Below, piece after piece: positions 16,884 through 25,862 of a stretch of 64,000 nucleotides of DNA. A program made the position numbers and the translations under genes. A model generated the notes under the pieces. It ran no database searches and was not told the origin of the DNA. It saw nothing but the letters and a program-made list of their open reading frames with translations. The number at the start of each line of letters is the position of its first letter. Positions within the stretch are counted from its first letter, which is position 1. Origin of the DNA: Sporolactobacillus terrae DSM 11697 (GTDB taxonomy: Bacteria > Bacillota > Bacilli > Bacillales > Sporolactobacillaceae); contig NZ_JFZC01000009.1 of assembly GCF_000648615.1 (NCBI RefSeq), positions 1 to 64,000 on the forward strand, in the 5' to 3' direction.

Positions 16884-17798
16884 ATGATACAAGAAAAACA
16901 AAAATTTGATCTTCAGCTTCTGAGCAGGGCTTTTGAAGAAAATCTATCACTCATTAGTTTTAACACGAATCATAAAGTCATTTTTGTTAATGATAATTTT
17001 TCGAAAGCACTGGGCTACACTAAAGAAGAAATGATCGGTATGGATCACGCAATGCTCTGTTTTCCTGATTTTGCAAGCAGCGCAGATTATCAAGACTTTT
17101 GGAATAAGCTGCTTGGCGGCAACCGCTTTCAAGATAAGGTTAAACGTAAAGACAAACTCGGCCATGCCGTGTGGCTGGAAGCAACCTACATGCCGATTTT
17201 CGATGAAACGCATAGCCATGTGATTGGCGTGCTGAAGGTTGCAACCAATATTAGCCAGCGTGAACAGCGCATCAAACAATTCACGGACAGCTTAAAAGAC
17301 ACGGCTGCGGATCTCCATGAACAGGCGCAAGCAGGGAATCATCAGACCAAGGCACTTAATAAGGAAATCACGAATGTTGAACGCTTTTCTAATGAAAATG
17401 CGGAAACACTCGCGACCCTTCAGCAAGAGATCAAACAGATCAACGGCGTCGTTGAAATCATCCGCGATATCTCCGAACAGACGCATATTCTTGCCATTAA
17501 TGCAGGAATTGAAGGCGCCCGTTCCGGAGAAAGCGGCCGCAGCTTTATCGTGATTGCTAAAGAAATGCAAAAACTATCCGATCAAGTTCATCAGTCCATT
17601 AAAAAGGTGGAGGAACAGACAAGACTGATAATCGCCAATGTCAATCAAATTGCCGATCGATCAGGCAATCTTCAACATAATGCCAAGGTGAGCCACGAGA
17701 CAATGGAAGTAGCCACACAAGTATTCGATAAAATTGGACAAGCCGCCGAGTTGCTTAACGATCAAGCAAAAGCATTAAACAAATTGCTCAATCCATAA
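16884..17798 (+). CDS. Soluble PAS-domain protein with degenerate chemoreceptor signalling domain
   Basis: Cytoplasmic protein, 304 residues. Residues about 12-130 form a PAS domain (VIFVNDNFSKALGYTKEEMI, then a PAC-like VIGVLKVATNIS). Residues about 135-304 are helical with a shortened MCP signalling hairpin whose tip reads QTHILAINAGIEGARSGESG, close to the chemoreceptor tip QTNLLALNAAIEAARAGE but with several changes. There are no membrane segments and no HAMP domain, and the methylation helices are short. It may feed a redox or energy signal to CheA, or act apart from chemotaxis. The start ATG follows GAAGGAGGAGG. No che genes are nearby. Confidence 0.8.
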   Translation: MIQEKQKFDLQLLSRAFEENLSLISFNTNHKVIFVNDNFSKALGYTKEEMIGMDHAMLCFPDFASSADYQDFWNKLLGGNRFQDKVKRKDKLGHAVWLEATYMPIFDETHSHVIGVLKVATNISQREQRIKQFTDSLKDTAADLHEQAQAGNHQTKALNKEITNVERFSNENAETLATLQQEIKQINGVVEIIRDISEQTHILAINAGIEGARSGESGRSFIVIAKEMQKLSDQVHQSIKKVEEQTRLIIANVNQIADRSGNLQHNAKVSHETMEVATQVFDKIGQAAELLNDQAKALNKLLNP

Positions 17799-17806
17799 TA
17801 GCCAGC

Positions 17807-17843
17807 AGCAAAAATTCTCTGACTCTCTCAGGGGATTTTTTGC
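17807..17843 (+). terminator. Terminator after the PAS/MCP-like gene
   Basis: AGCAAAAATTC and GGATTTTTTGCT form an imperfect stem over a loop of CT-rich sequence. Confidence 0.6.
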
Positions 17844-17951
17844 TTTATCTGTGCCTCCACATCGTTTCGGATCAGGGTTTAGATCATTGATCCACTGGGT
17901 GTGTTCGTTTTCTGATCACAGACCAATATTCGTTTTTGTTCACAAATGGAG

Positions 17952-18320
17952 TCACTGCATTGAGCTTTCGATTCTCTTTAGTTTTGCAATCAGATGTTCA
18001 GTTCTCACACGCTTCTGTTTGATTCGTTGTTCTTCGGCAGCTAAGGCAAAACTCTGTTTTTTAAGCGCTTCAAGCACTGACTGAATGAGTGTCGCAGTCC
18101 CACAACCGGATTTTTCCTTCATGCAAAAAATTTGCTGTATCTGCGCTAAAGATAAATCCATTTTTTGCATTTCCTTCACTACTTGAAAATCGACAAATTC
18201 TTTTTCACCATAGTCTTTGTAGGTACCAATTTTCTTCGGCTGTATCAGATGCAGCTGTTCATAATGGCGAATGGTATCCTTAGTTGTTTCACAGCGCGCA
18301 ACAAATGCACCGATTTTCAT
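17952..18320 (-). CDS. MerR-family transcription regulator
   Basis: DNA-binding regulator of 122 residues. The N-terminal winged helix (MKIGAFVARCETTKDTIRHY, then IQPKKIGTYKDYGEKE) is typical of MerR proteins. A long dimerisation helix follows (about residues 80-118), and there is no large ligand-binding domain. Three Cys residues (about 10, 66 and 73) could sense metals or thiols, but they do not match a known metal-MerR pattern that I can name. It is divergent from a small four-span membrane protein gene, and the shared region contains a perfect palindrome, so that gene is the likely target. The start ATG follows GAGGGAAG. Confidence 0.85.
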   Translation of the reverse strand: MKIGAFVARCETTKDTIRHYEQLHLIQPKKIGTYKDYGEKEFVDFQVVKEMQKMDLSLAQIQQIFCMKEKSGCGTATLIQSVLEALKKQSFALAAEEQRIKQKRVRTEHLIAKLKRIESSMQ

Positions 18321-18336
18321 CGTTACATCTTCCCTC

Positions 18337-18376
18337 TTGACGTGGGGTCGACCCCATCGTTTTTACTAAGTATAAT
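18337..18376 (+). promoter_or_regulatory. Candidate MerR operator and promoter region
   Basis: A perfect 14-base palindrome, TGGGGTCGACCCCA (18343-18356), lies between a TTGACG at 18337 and a TATAAT at 18371 in the divergent region. The spacing from TTGACG to TATAAT is too long for a normal promoter, so the functional -35 may lie within the palindrome. Confidence 0.55.
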
Positions 18377-18399
18377 CTCATGTTATAGGAGGAACTTCA

Positions 18400-18705
18400 A
18401 TGATCATCAGTGCAATCGGATTGATTGTTTACGCCCTATTTTGTCTTATTTCCGGAATCGTCATATGGTCAAAAACAGATCAAAAAGTCGTTGTCGTCTA
18501 TTTTCTATGCATGCATCTGGTATGTCTGATTATGGGCATGCTCATGATCAGCACCCACTTGCCTTTACTGCTTGTTCTGATCATCCTTAGCGCTACTTTA
18601 GTAAGTAGAATAGCAAATGGCTGTTTTATTTTTCATCGCATTAACCTCCTCCATCATGTTTTTACGGGAGCTTATTTTATCGCACTGCTTCTTCTCAATG
18701 TATAA
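18400..18705 (+). CDS. Small four-span membrane protein
   Basis: A 101-residue hydrophobic protein with four predicted membrane segments and very short loops. It does not carry the Glu/Trp pattern of SMR exporters, so I do not call it a drug exporter. The start ATG follows ATAGGAGG with good spacing. It is divergent from the MerR gene and downstream of its candidate operator, so it is probably induced by that regulator. Function unknown. Confidence 0.65.
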   Translation: MIISAIGLIVYALFCLISGIVIWSKTDQKVVVVYFLCMHLVCLIMGMLMISTHLPLLLVLIILSATLVSRIANGCFIFHRINLLHHVFTGAYFIALLLLNV

Positions 18706-18806
18706 AGGGGACATGAAGACTTTATTGACTTTGAATAAACATTTATTGATAAGCAATAACAAATAGAGTAAAATCAATGTGCAAACAACTGAGTGAGGTG
18801 CTTTTG

Positions 18807-19286
18807 ATGAAACGAGAAACACTTTTCTTAAAGCTCGCTGTTTTTCTAATAGGGCTGCCGATCCTGGCTGCATGTATCTTTGTTCTGCCTAGGCTCACTG
18901 CCTTTTTTGCAGCATTATATCCAAAGTTCGCCTATTTGCAGTATCCTTTTTTAGCCGGACTATATATTACAGCACTCGTCTTTTTCGCTGCATTGTATCA
19001 GACATTCAAACTCCTCACGTATATCGATAAGAACGAGGCTTTCTCGGAGCTATCGGTCACTTCACTGAAGAACATCAAATATTGTGCCGTGATCATCGGT
19101 GTCTTCTATGTTGCGTTTATGCCGGTCATCTATCTTATGGCGGAAGCAGATGACACTCCTGGCATGGTTATCATTGGGATGACGATCATTTTCGGCTGTA
19201 TGGTGATTGCCGTTTTTGCCGCGGTGCTGCAAAAGCTGTTACAAAACGCCATTGCAATAAAATCAGAAAATGATCTAACAATCTGA
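18807..19286 (+). CDS. DUF2975-type membrane protein
   Basis: A 159-residue membrane protein with four helices, resembling the DUF2975 (YoaS-like) family. A central motif LLTYIDKNEAFSELSVTSLK links helices 2 and 3 and matches the family's conserved cytoplasmic loop. Its stop is ten bases before the start of a YozG-type HTH gene; this gene pair is a recurrent unit in Firmicutes. The start is ATG at 18807 after GAGTGAGG. Function unknown; the pairing suggests a membrane protein that works with, or is controlled by, the small HTH protein. Confidence 0.78.
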   Translation: MKRETLFLKLAVFLIGLPILAACIFVLPRLTAFFAALYPKFAYLQYPFLAGLYITALVFFAALYQTFKLLTYIDKNEAFSELSVTSLKNIKYCAVIIGVFYVAFMPVIYLMAEADDTPGMVIIGMTIIFGCMVIAVFAAVLQKLLQNAIAIKSENDLTI

Positions 19287-19296
19287 GGTGAACCCT

Positions 19297-19527
19297 ATGG
19301 CGATTATTATTCATCTTGATGTGATGCTGGCAAAGCGGAAAATGAGTGTTACCGCGCTCTCTGAAAAAGTGGGACTGACGATGGCAAACCTGTCAATATT
19401 GAAGAACGGAAAGGCTAAAGCCATTCGCTTTTCAACGCTGGAAGGAATCTGTAAGGCTTTAAACTGTCAGCCTGGAGATCTTTTGGAATATCAAAGTGAG
19501 GAAGATAAAGCCGACCAATTCGATTAA
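19297..19527 (+). CDS. YozG-like small HTH (Cro/CI-type) regulator
   Basis: A 76-residue protein that is almost entirely one XRE/Cro-type HTH domain: MLAKRKMSVTALSEKVGLTM (helices 1-2), NLSILKNGKAKAIRFSTLEG (recognition region), and ICKALNCQPGDLLEY closing the fold. This is the YozG family. The start is ATG at 19297 after GAGGTGA, ten bases behind the DUF2975 gene; the GTG at 19288 is too near that site. It is probably the regulator of the two-gene operon. Confidence 0.88.
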   Translation: MAIIIHLDVMLAKRKMSVTALSEKVGLTMANLSILKNGKAKAIRFSTLEGICKALNCQPGDLLEYQSEEDKADQFD

Positions 19528-19530
19528 AAA

Positions 19531-19569
19531 GAAAAGAGTCTTAAAGCTGGCGCTCTAAGACTCTTTTTT
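19531..19569 (+). terminator. Terminator of the DUF2975-yozG operon
   Basis: AAAAGAGTCTTA and TAAGACTCTTTTTT arms; strong stem and T-run. Confidence 0.9.
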
Positions 19570-19649
19570 CGTGCCTTACGTCTCGTGTTTCGTGCATGAA
19601 TCTTGTTAACTAAAAAAGTCAGACTCTATTTGGCCGCCACAGAAACAAT

Positions 19650-19976
19650 TCAACTTAATTTTCTCTCGATCGTTTTCATAAATTGGTGTGTAAACCATGT
19701 ATCGTTGTTTATTTTTTGGTTTAAATCTGGATTCATATTGATAATCCTCGGCTTGGTCTTATCGCTGCTGAGCCCATTGGCTCTCGCAAAACAGATGCGG
19801 CCGTCAACCGAACTAATCGTCATATAAAACGGATGGTGTTCACGAAGCCTACGGAGGTAATGATCAACCGCCTCATTCACATCCGTTGTCGCGAAATAAA
19901 AATGCTCTTTGGGGCCGGCGTTTTGATCCTTTTGCCATTCAATAAAGTTAAATCGTGGAATTTCAGTCGCTTGCAA
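19650..19976 (-). CDS. Hypothetical protein, about 108 residues
   Basis: I do not recognise this gene. The TTG at 19976 is preceded by GGGAGAGG at acceptable spacing; an ATG at 20030 gives 126 residues but lacks a ribosome binding site. Visible features are a soluble mixed composition, FYFATTDVNEAVDHYLRRL (a likely amphipathic helix) and FYMTISSVDGRICFARANG (two likely strands). No signal peptide or membrane segment is present. It is convergent with yozG and downstream of the DrrAB-type operon on the same strand. Confidence 0.5.
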   Translation of the reverse strand: MQATEIPRFNFIEWQKDQNAGPKEHFYFATTDVNEAVDHYLRRLREHHPFYMTISSVDGRICFARANGLSSDKTKPRIINMNPDLNQKINNDTWFTHQFMKTIERKLS

Positions 19977-20106
19977 GTCGCAACACCTCTCCCTTACTCT
20001 ATTCTTCAGAAGGAGAAATGATTCCTGCATTAGACCGATGGAATCAAAAGCCTAAGTTGATAAATGATTCAAGATCCACGCCCTAGGCGGTCGGTGTACA
20101 CCACAA

Positions 20107-20922
20107 TTAGGTCCGATGCATATACGCGCGAACGGTAAGCGGAGCAAAGACGACAACGATAACAGCTGCACCAATCAACGTCACTGTGAAATCCCAGCCA
20201 AAAGCTCCGGAATTGGTCAGATGCCTTACAGCTGTAATTAAATGAGACACCGGATTTATTTTTGCGAACCACTGCAGCCAGTCCGGCAGCGTATTGACCG
20301 GTACAAAAGCATTTGACAGAAACGTGAGCGGAAACAAAACGAGCATCGAAATGCCTTGAACGCTTGACGCGGTTCGCGCGATCACGCCGAAGAAAGCGAA
20401 GATCCAGCTGATTGACCAAGAGCAAACAATCACAAGCAAACCAGCAAGGACAACATCAGTAAGCCCTCCGTCGGGTCGATACCCCATAAGGTAGCCCATT
20501 GAAAATGTAAGTATTGTCGCAATCGTGTAACGAACCGTGTCGGCCAGAAGTGCACCGGCAAGTGGGGCGATCCGTGCAATCGGCAGCGACTTAAAGCGAT
20601 CAAATACTCCTTTGTCCATATCTTCGCGCAGCTGCACGCCGGTCACAATCGAGGTCGTAATGACCGTTTGCACCAAGATACCGGGGATAATGACTGGCAA
20701 ATAACGGGTTACATTTCCTGAAATGGCGCCACCAAAAATATAAGTGAACATCAGCGTAAAGATAATTGGCTGGAGTGTCACGTCAAATAATTGTTCCGGT
20801 GTGCGCTTAATTTTCAGCAACCCCCTATAGGCCATCGTAACGGAGTTGGCTAAACTCTGCGTAAAGCTTGTATTTCTTCTCAAGTGGCGATCGGCAACGG
20901 GCTGAATGGTGGTTGTTTTCAT
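20107..20922 (-). CDS. ABC-2 type exporter permease (DrrB-like)
   Basis: Membrane subunit of an ABC-2 exporter, 271 residues with six helices. LFDVTLQPIIFTLMFTYIFG near the N-terminus and the later LTFLSNAFVPVNTLPDWLQW are hallmarks of the DrrB/NodJ group. Its start overlaps the ATPase stop by four bases (ATGA), so translation is coupled. Family members export antibiotics, lipids or polysaccharides. The substrate is unknown. Confidence 0.9.
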   Translation of the reverse strand: MKTTTIQPVADRHLRRNTSFTQSLANSVTMAYRGLLKIKRTPEQLFDVTLQPIIFTLMFTYIFGGAISGNVTRYLPVIIPGILVQTVITTSIVTGVQLREDMDKGVFDRFKSLPIARIAPLAGALLADTVRYTIATILTFSMGYLMGYRPDGGLTDVVLAGLLVIVCSWSISWIFAFFGVIARTASSVQGISMLVLFPLTFLSNAFVPVNTLPDWLQWFAKINPVSHLITAVRHLTNSGAFGWDFTVTLIGAAVIVVVFAPLTVRAYMHRT

Positions 20923-21944
20923 CGATTAGCTGCCCCCAATTTTTGTTTATTTTTGGCCTTATTTTCATTTACGCCATGCCCCGTAATGGTGAGGAAGACT
21001 TCGTCAAGTGTTGGCTTCTGCACACTGAGTTCTGCTAAATGAACATCCGCTGCACGCAGAGCAATCAGCAAATCCGTCACTCTATCGGCATCTGCTAAAG
21101 GAGCGGTAATCTTGCCGCCTTCTGGAGAAACAGCCGAGGCAACCGTAAGTGCTTGTTCGATGATACCGCGCGCCTGTTCTGTTTTAGTTGGGTCCTGAAT
21201 ACGAATCTGCAATGAGGAACGGCCAATGGAGGCCTTCAGCTCATTCGCCGTCCCTTCGGCAACCACCCTTCCTTGATCAATGACCGCAATGCGATCCGCC
21301 AGTTCATCCGCTTCCTGCAAATATTGTGTGGTCAGCAGCACGGTTGATCCACTATCCACCAAATTACGGATTGTTGCCCACATTTGATTTCGCGTGCGCG
21401 GATCAAGCCCCGTGGTCGGTTCATCCAAAAAGATCAGCGGCGGTTGTGCAATCAAGCTTGCCGCCAAATCCAAACGGCGGCGCATTCCGCCCGAGAAATG
21501 TTTCAATGGACGTTTGGCTGCTTCCGTCAGACCAAATGCCTGCAAAAGCTCTGCCGACTTGCGCCGTGCGTCAGCGCGGCTCAGCCCAAGCAACCTTGAA
21601 AAAATCATTAAATTTTCCGTTGCACTGAGCGTTTCATCCACCGATGCATACTGACCGGTCACGCCAATTAATTGGCGGACGCGATGCGACTCATTGCTCA
21701 CATCATGCCCGAAAATTCGCGCGGTTCCTGCATCCGGTCTTAATAATGTCGAAAGCATTCGGATCGTTGTTGTTTTACCCGCTCCATTCGGCCCCAGCAC
21801 ACCATAAATAGATCCTGCCGGCACGTTTAAATCCACCCCATCGACCGCGCGGTGTTTGCCGAATTGTTTCATCAGCCCATGTGCTTCAATCGCCCAATCG
21901 TTTGAGGGTTTGTTCTTTTTCTTTCGATGATCATCTATTTTCAT
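20919..21944 (-). CDS. ABC exporter ATP-binding protein (DrrA-like)
   Basis: ATPase of 341 residues with the DrrA architecture: an ATPase domain followed by a C-terminal DUF4162-like domain. Walker A GPNGAGKTT, signature FSGGMRRR, Walker B LIFLDEPTTGLDP and the DrrA-typical TQYLQEADELADRIAVID are present. The C-terminal third ends with LSVQKPTLDEVFLTITG, which is the DrrA-specific LDEVF motif. The start is ATG at 21944, seven bases after GAGGAGG; the ATG at 21950 is too near. It forms a two-gene exporter operon with the following permease. Confidence 0.92.
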   Translation of the reverse strand: MKIDDHRKKKNKPSNDWAIEAHGLMKQFGKHRAVDGVDLNVPAGSIYGVLGPNGAGKTTTIRMLSTLLRPDAGTARIFGHDVSNESHRVRQLIGVTGQYASVDETLSATENLMIFSRLLGLSRADARRKSAELLQAFGLTEAAKRPLKHFSGGMRRRLDLAASLIAQPPLIFLDEPTTGLDPRTRNQMWATIRNLVDSGSTVLLTTQYLQEADELADRIAVIDQGRVVAEGTANELKASIGRSSLQIRIQDPTKTEQARGIIEQALTVASAVSPEGGKITAPLADADRVTDLLIALRAADVHLAELSVQKPTLDEVFLTITGHGVNENKAKNKQKLGAANR

Positions 21945-22171
21945 CTGCATGCCTCCTCGTCTAATACGTTTTGAAGTGCATCGTCATCCCTGTTCAACCC
22001 GGGAACTGCGTTCATTAGAATGCGATCCAACTGGCTTTTCCTCCTTTTCTACTAACTATAAAGGAACGTTGGTCTGCCCATAATGCACGGGAGACGGAAA
22101 GACAGCTCCTTCTACAGACCGATTTTTTATCCATCGGCTGGGGCATGAGTCGATAAGCAACCTTACAGATC

Positions 22172-22187
22172 TGTAAGCCGCGGCCTT
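22172..22187 (+). promoter_or_regulatory. Candidate BceR-type operator upstream of bceAB
   Basis: CTTACAGATCTGTAAG is a perfect 16-base palindrome, about 40 bases upstream of a TATACT -10 (22220-22225). A further half-site ACTGTAAG follows at about 22191-22198. This matches the place and type of the activator site in BceRS-like modules. Confidence 0.65.
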
Positions 22188-22263
22188 GGAACTGTAAGCA
22201 AGCGCCGCACAAACCCTTGTATACTAGACACATCAGATAAATTAAAGTCAAGGAGCGATCACG

Positions 22264-23022
22264 ATGTTGTTACAAGTCAATCATTTGCAGAAAATTTTTC
22301 AGACACGCTTCAGTAAAGAAAAAACCGTTGCCTTGCACGATGTAACCTTTAGTGTTGAGGACGGCGAATACATCGCCATTATGGGGGAAAGCGGCTCGGG
22401 GAAAACAACCTTGCTGAATACATTGGCCACACTTGAAAAACCGACGTCTGGGTCTGTGCTCCTGAGCGGTCAGGACGTCACAAAAATTAAGGAAAACAAA
22501 CTGGCGGAGTTTCGCCGTACCCATTTGGGGTTCATTTTTCAGGACTTCAATCTGCTCGATACCCTGTCGGTTCGCGACAATATTTTCTTGCCGCTCGTCC
22601 TTGGTCGCCAAAAAGTACGCGTGATGGAACAGCGCCTAGAAAAACTCGCACCGAGATTAAATATCAGCGATCTGCTGAACAAACAGCCCTTCGAGTTATC
22701 CGGCGGTCAGAAACAGCGTGTGGCAATCGCACGCGCACTGATCACCGAACCGGAACTTGTTCTCGCCGATGAACCGACTGCAGCGCTCGACTTCAAGAAC
22801 AGCGAGGGACTGCTCACCCTTCTTGAAGATATCAATGAAACGGGGCAAACCATTCTGATGGTGACGCACTCGGCGATCGCCGCAAGTCACGCCAAACGCG
22901 TGTTGTTTATTAAAGACGGTCGCATCTTTCATCAGCTTTACCGCGCAAATCGAGAAGCCGCCGATTTCATGCAAGAGATCAGCATGACAATGACGAACCT
23001 GCTGGGCACGGAGGTGAGATAA
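22264..23022 (+). CDS. BceA-like peptide-antibiotic ABC transporter ATPase
   Basis: ATPase subunit of a BceAB-type transporter (MacB/LolD family), 252 residues. It has Walker A GESGSGKTT, the Q-loop FIFQDFNLLDTL, signature LSGGQKQR, Walker B LVLADEPTAALD and H-loop MVTHS. It is followed one base after its stop by the large permease, then a response regulator and an intramembrane-sensing kinase. This gene order is the standard BceAB-RS detoxification module against cell-wall-active peptides such as bacitracin or lantibiotics. The start ATG follows AAGGAGCG. Confidence 0.92.
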   Translation: MLLQVNHLQKIFQTRFSKEKTVALHDVTFSVEDGEYIAIMGESGSGKTTLLNTLATLEKPTSGSVLLSGQDVTKIKENKLAEFRRTHLGFIFQDFNLLDTLSVRDNIFLPLVLGRQKVRVMEQRLEKLAPRLNISDLLNKQPFELSGGQKQRVAIARALITEPELVLADEPTAALDFKNSEGLLTLLEDINETGQTILMVTHSAIAASHAKRVLFIKDGRIFHQLYRANREAADFMQEISMTMTNLLGTEVR

Positions 23023-23023
23023 T

Positions 23024-25048
23024 TTGTTTTACGTGAAATTAGCCGGTCGCAACATACATCAATCCATGAGCAATTTTCTTCCCTTTGCACTTTCAAGTGT
23101 TGTGATGTTTCTCATGAATCTTATGATCGCAACGATTTTGCTGAGTCCAAGCTTGAAAAAGCTGCAGCGTTGGGAAAACTTCGCGATGCTGCTGAGCTTA
23201 GGATTGATCGTTTTGACCATCTTTGCGACCATCTTTATGATTTATAGTTATCGTTTTTTACTTAAAAGACGGACAAAAGAATTTGGACTCTATAATATTC
23301 TCGGTCTGAAAAAACGGCAGATTGTCCGCATTTCTATACTGGAGCTGCTGATGATGTTTCTTGTGACTGTGGTTGCTGGAACCATTCTTGGCATTGTATT
23401 GGCCAAATTTTTATACCTCATCTTAATTAACCTAGTAGGTGAAAATTATTTCGACTTGCAGTGGAGTCCGCTTGCAGTTGGGATTGTGACGGTTCTATTT
23501 GCGTGTATCTATCTACTCTTGATGATCATCAGCAGCTTCTCGATCCGTCGTCAGTCCAGTCTGGAATTGCTCAAAAATGCGAACAAAGGTGAAAAAGAGC
23601 CCAAGTCACGCGGCATTCTCGCCCTGCTTGGCCTTGTCTCATTGGGCATCGGTTATTACCTTGCCGTAACGGTTGCCTCGCCGCTCGACGCCCTAACGAA
23701 ATTCTTTATCGCCGTACTGTTTGTCATCTTCGGTACGCTGCTGTTCTACATGAGCTTTACAATTTGGCTGCTCAAACGTCAGAAGAAAAATAAAGGCTAT
23801 TACTATCAACCAAAACACTTCATTACCGTTTCAAGCATGCTGTATCGCATGAAACAAAATGCGGTGGGATTGGCAAATATAACGATTTTGGTGACGATGA
23901 CGTTCGTCACCTTAGCCACAACGGTTGGCCTCTTTTCCAGTATCAATGGATTTCTGAACGACTACTTCGTGCGCAACACGATCATCAACATCAATACAAC
24001 GCAGCAGCAAAGCATTGAACTCGTTGATCAAGTGGCTGAGAAAAACGGAATAAAGTTGAGCAATCCGGTCGTTTACGAACGGTCAAACAGCATCGTCGGA
24101 GCATTGAACAATGGCAAATTCGAGAACAAACAAAACCTTGCCAATCTGACGGCTGTGAACTTTATGACTGCAGAAACCTATACCACATTGACTGGAAACC
24201 CTGTTCATCTGCGCGGAAATGAAGCGATTGCCTTCCCGGCAGTTGGCAGCTTAAACGAGAATCAAGTAAAATTTGGGAACCGCACGTTTAAAATCAAACA
24301 AAAAATTAACGGCATCCGCAATTTTCCATCAACCAGTAGGATGGCATCAAACTGGTTGATCCTGATTGTCAACTCAAAATCACAAATTCAACCCGTACTC
24401 GACGATGCAACCAAAGCGGCAGGCAATCATTACCTGCTTGGTTTTGATACGACCATCAGCGCCGATTTAACGGGCAAAGATGCCAAGAAGCTTCAAACTA
24501 CTTTATCCAATTATCGTGTAAATGGAGACGCTCCGATTCAGCGCAGGGATGACTCAAAAACGAAAATCGAGCAGGATGACCGCGGCGAAGAAAAAACGCT
24601 TGCCGGTATGCCTCCGACCTTTGAACGTTATGATGACATGCACCAGCAACTTATATCTTTTGCAGGCGGCTTCCTGTTCATTGGCCTGGTCTTAGGGTTC
24701 ACCTTTATTCTCGGTACCGCATTAATCATTTACTACAAACAAATTTCTGAAGGAGAACAAGATAAACGCAGCTTCGAAATCCTGCAAGAAGTCGGTTTAA
24801 GCAGCGATGAAGTGCGGCAAACGATTCGCTCACAAGTGCTGCTCGTCTTTTTCATGCCGATCGGCGTCGCAATTGTCCATTTCGGCTTTGCCTTCATCAT
24901 GATTCAAAAATTGATCAGCTTATTTGGCACAACACGCTTTGGCCTACTGTTGCTGACAAGCATCGGTACAATCGCCGTCGTTGCTGCAATTTACTACATC
25001 ATTTATAAACAAACGAGCCACGCCTATTACCGAATTGTGGAACGCTAA
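23024..25048 (+). CDS. BceB-like peptide-antibiotic ABC transporter permease
   Basis: Membrane permease of 674 residues with ten predicted helices arranged one, then three pairs, then three, and a large extracytoplasmic domain (about residues 310-530) between helices 7 and 8. FtsX-like segments flank that domain (helix group around residues 55-180 with RTKEFGLYNILGLKKRQI, and the C-terminal group with KRSFEILQEVGLSSDEVRQT). The start is TTG at 23024, six bases after GGAGGTGA. The protein both exports or displaces the peptide and serves as the actual sensor for the kinase encoded downstream. Confidence 0.92.
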   Translation: MFYVKLAGRNIHQSMSNFLPFALSSVVMFLMNLMIATILLSPSLKKLQRWENFAMLLSLGLIVLTIFATIFMIYSYRFLLKRRTKEFGLYNILGLKKRQIVRISILELLMMFLVTVVAGTILGIVLAKFLYLILINLVGENYFDLQWSPLAVGIVTVLFACIYLLLMIISSFSIRRQSSLELLKNANKGEKEPKSRGILALLGLVSLGIGYYLAVTVASPLDALTKFFIAVLFVIFGTLLFYMSFTIWLLKRQKKNKGYYYQPKHFITVSSMLYRMKQNAVGLANITILVTMTFVTLATTVGLFSSINGFLNDYFVRNTIININTTQQQSIELVDQVAEKNGIKLSNPVVYERSNSIVGALNNGKFENKQNLANLTAVNFMTAETYTTLTGNPVHLRGNEAIAFPAVGSLNENQVKFGNRTFKIKQKINGIRNFPSTSRMASNWLILIVNSKSQIQPVLDDATKAAGNHYLLGFDTTISADLTGKDAKKLQTTLSNYRVNGDAPIQRRDDSKTKIEQDDRGEEKTLAGMPPTFERYDDMHQQLISFAGGFLFIGLVLGFTFILGTALIIYYKQISEGEQDKRSFEILQEVGLSSDEVRQTIRSQVLLVFFMPIGVAIVHFGFAFIMIQKLISLFGTTRFGLLLLTSIGTIAVVAAIYYIIYKQTSHAYYRIVER

Positions 25049-25106
25049 TCGCCCGAAAACGGTGCCCATGCTGCGTTACGGCTGACGGCGTTGGTGCTCG
25101 AAACCG

Positions 25107-25147
25107 AGAAGGAGTCTCATCATTGATTGTTTGAGCTCCTTCTTTTC
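25107..25147 (+). terminator. Hairpin with T-run between bceAB and bceRS
   Basis: AGAAGGAG and CTCCTTCT arms with inner TCTC/GAG pairing are followed by four T. It may attenuate transcription so that the transporter is made in excess over the regulators. Confidence 0.7.
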
Positions 25148-25211
25148 GCATTTGTCCCTTTTCAAAAAAATCGGTAGAATGAGTATAACAATCACTAGGG
25201 GAGAATTTCTG

Positions 25212-25862
25212 ATGACTAAAGTCTTTATTGTGGAAGACGACGCAGCGATTGTGAAACAGCTCGCTTCTGCGCTGAATGACTATACCGTTGTTTCCGTACA
25301 GAATTTTCGCAGCGTCTGCCAAGAAATTGAAGCCGAGACTCCGGATTTGATTCTGATGGACATTACCCTACCCTATTTTAACGGGTTTTACTGGACAACT
25401 GAGATTCGCAAACATGCAACAACCCCAATCCTTTTTCTCAGTTCGGCAGATGACGAAATGAACCAGGTGATGGCAATGAACATGGGGGCCGACGATTACG
25501 TCACCAAACCGTTTTCAGTCGACGTGTTGAAGGCGAAAATCAATGCCTTGCTGCGCCGAACCTACAGCTTTTCTCAAGCACAATTGACGTTCAACGGCTT
25601 CGTCTTGGAAGGTACCGAAGTGAAAAAGGGGACGAACAAAGCGGTTTTGACGCCAACCGAAGCTAAACTACTGCGCACCTTCTTCGAACAGCCCAACCAA
25701 ACGGTGACCAAAGACCTACTGCTTGCAAAGCTCTGGGAATCGGATGAATACATTGATGCTAATGCTCTGCACGTCAACATTGCTCGAATGCGCAAGAAAC
25801 TGCACGCGATTGGCTTTGATTACATCGGAACGGTGCGAGGTGTCGGCTATGTACTGGCGTGA
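25212..25862 (+). CDS. BceR-like response regulator (OmpR family)
   Basis: A 216-residue regulator with a receiver domain (VFIVEDDAAI acidic pair; phospho-acceptor Asp in LILMDITLP, about residue 52; Lys in DDYVTKPFS) and an OmpR-type winged helix (LTPTEAKLLRTF through VRGVGYVLA). The start is ATG at 25212 after AGGGGAG; the longer frame to 25131 enters the preceding terminator and is rejected. It overlaps the kinase gene by 14 bases. It probably activates the bceAB promoter through the palindrome at 22172. Confidence 0.93.
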   Translation: MTKVFIVEDDAAIVKQLASALNDYTVVSVQNFRSVCQEIEAETPDLILMDITLPYFNGFYWTTEIRKHATTPILFLSSADDEMNQVMAMNMGADDYVTKPFSVDVLKAKINALLRRTYSFSQAQLTFNGFVLEGTEVKKGTNKAVLTPTEAKLLRTFFEQPNQTVTKDLLLAKLWESDEYIDANALHVNIARMRKKLHAIGFDYIGTVRGVGYVLA

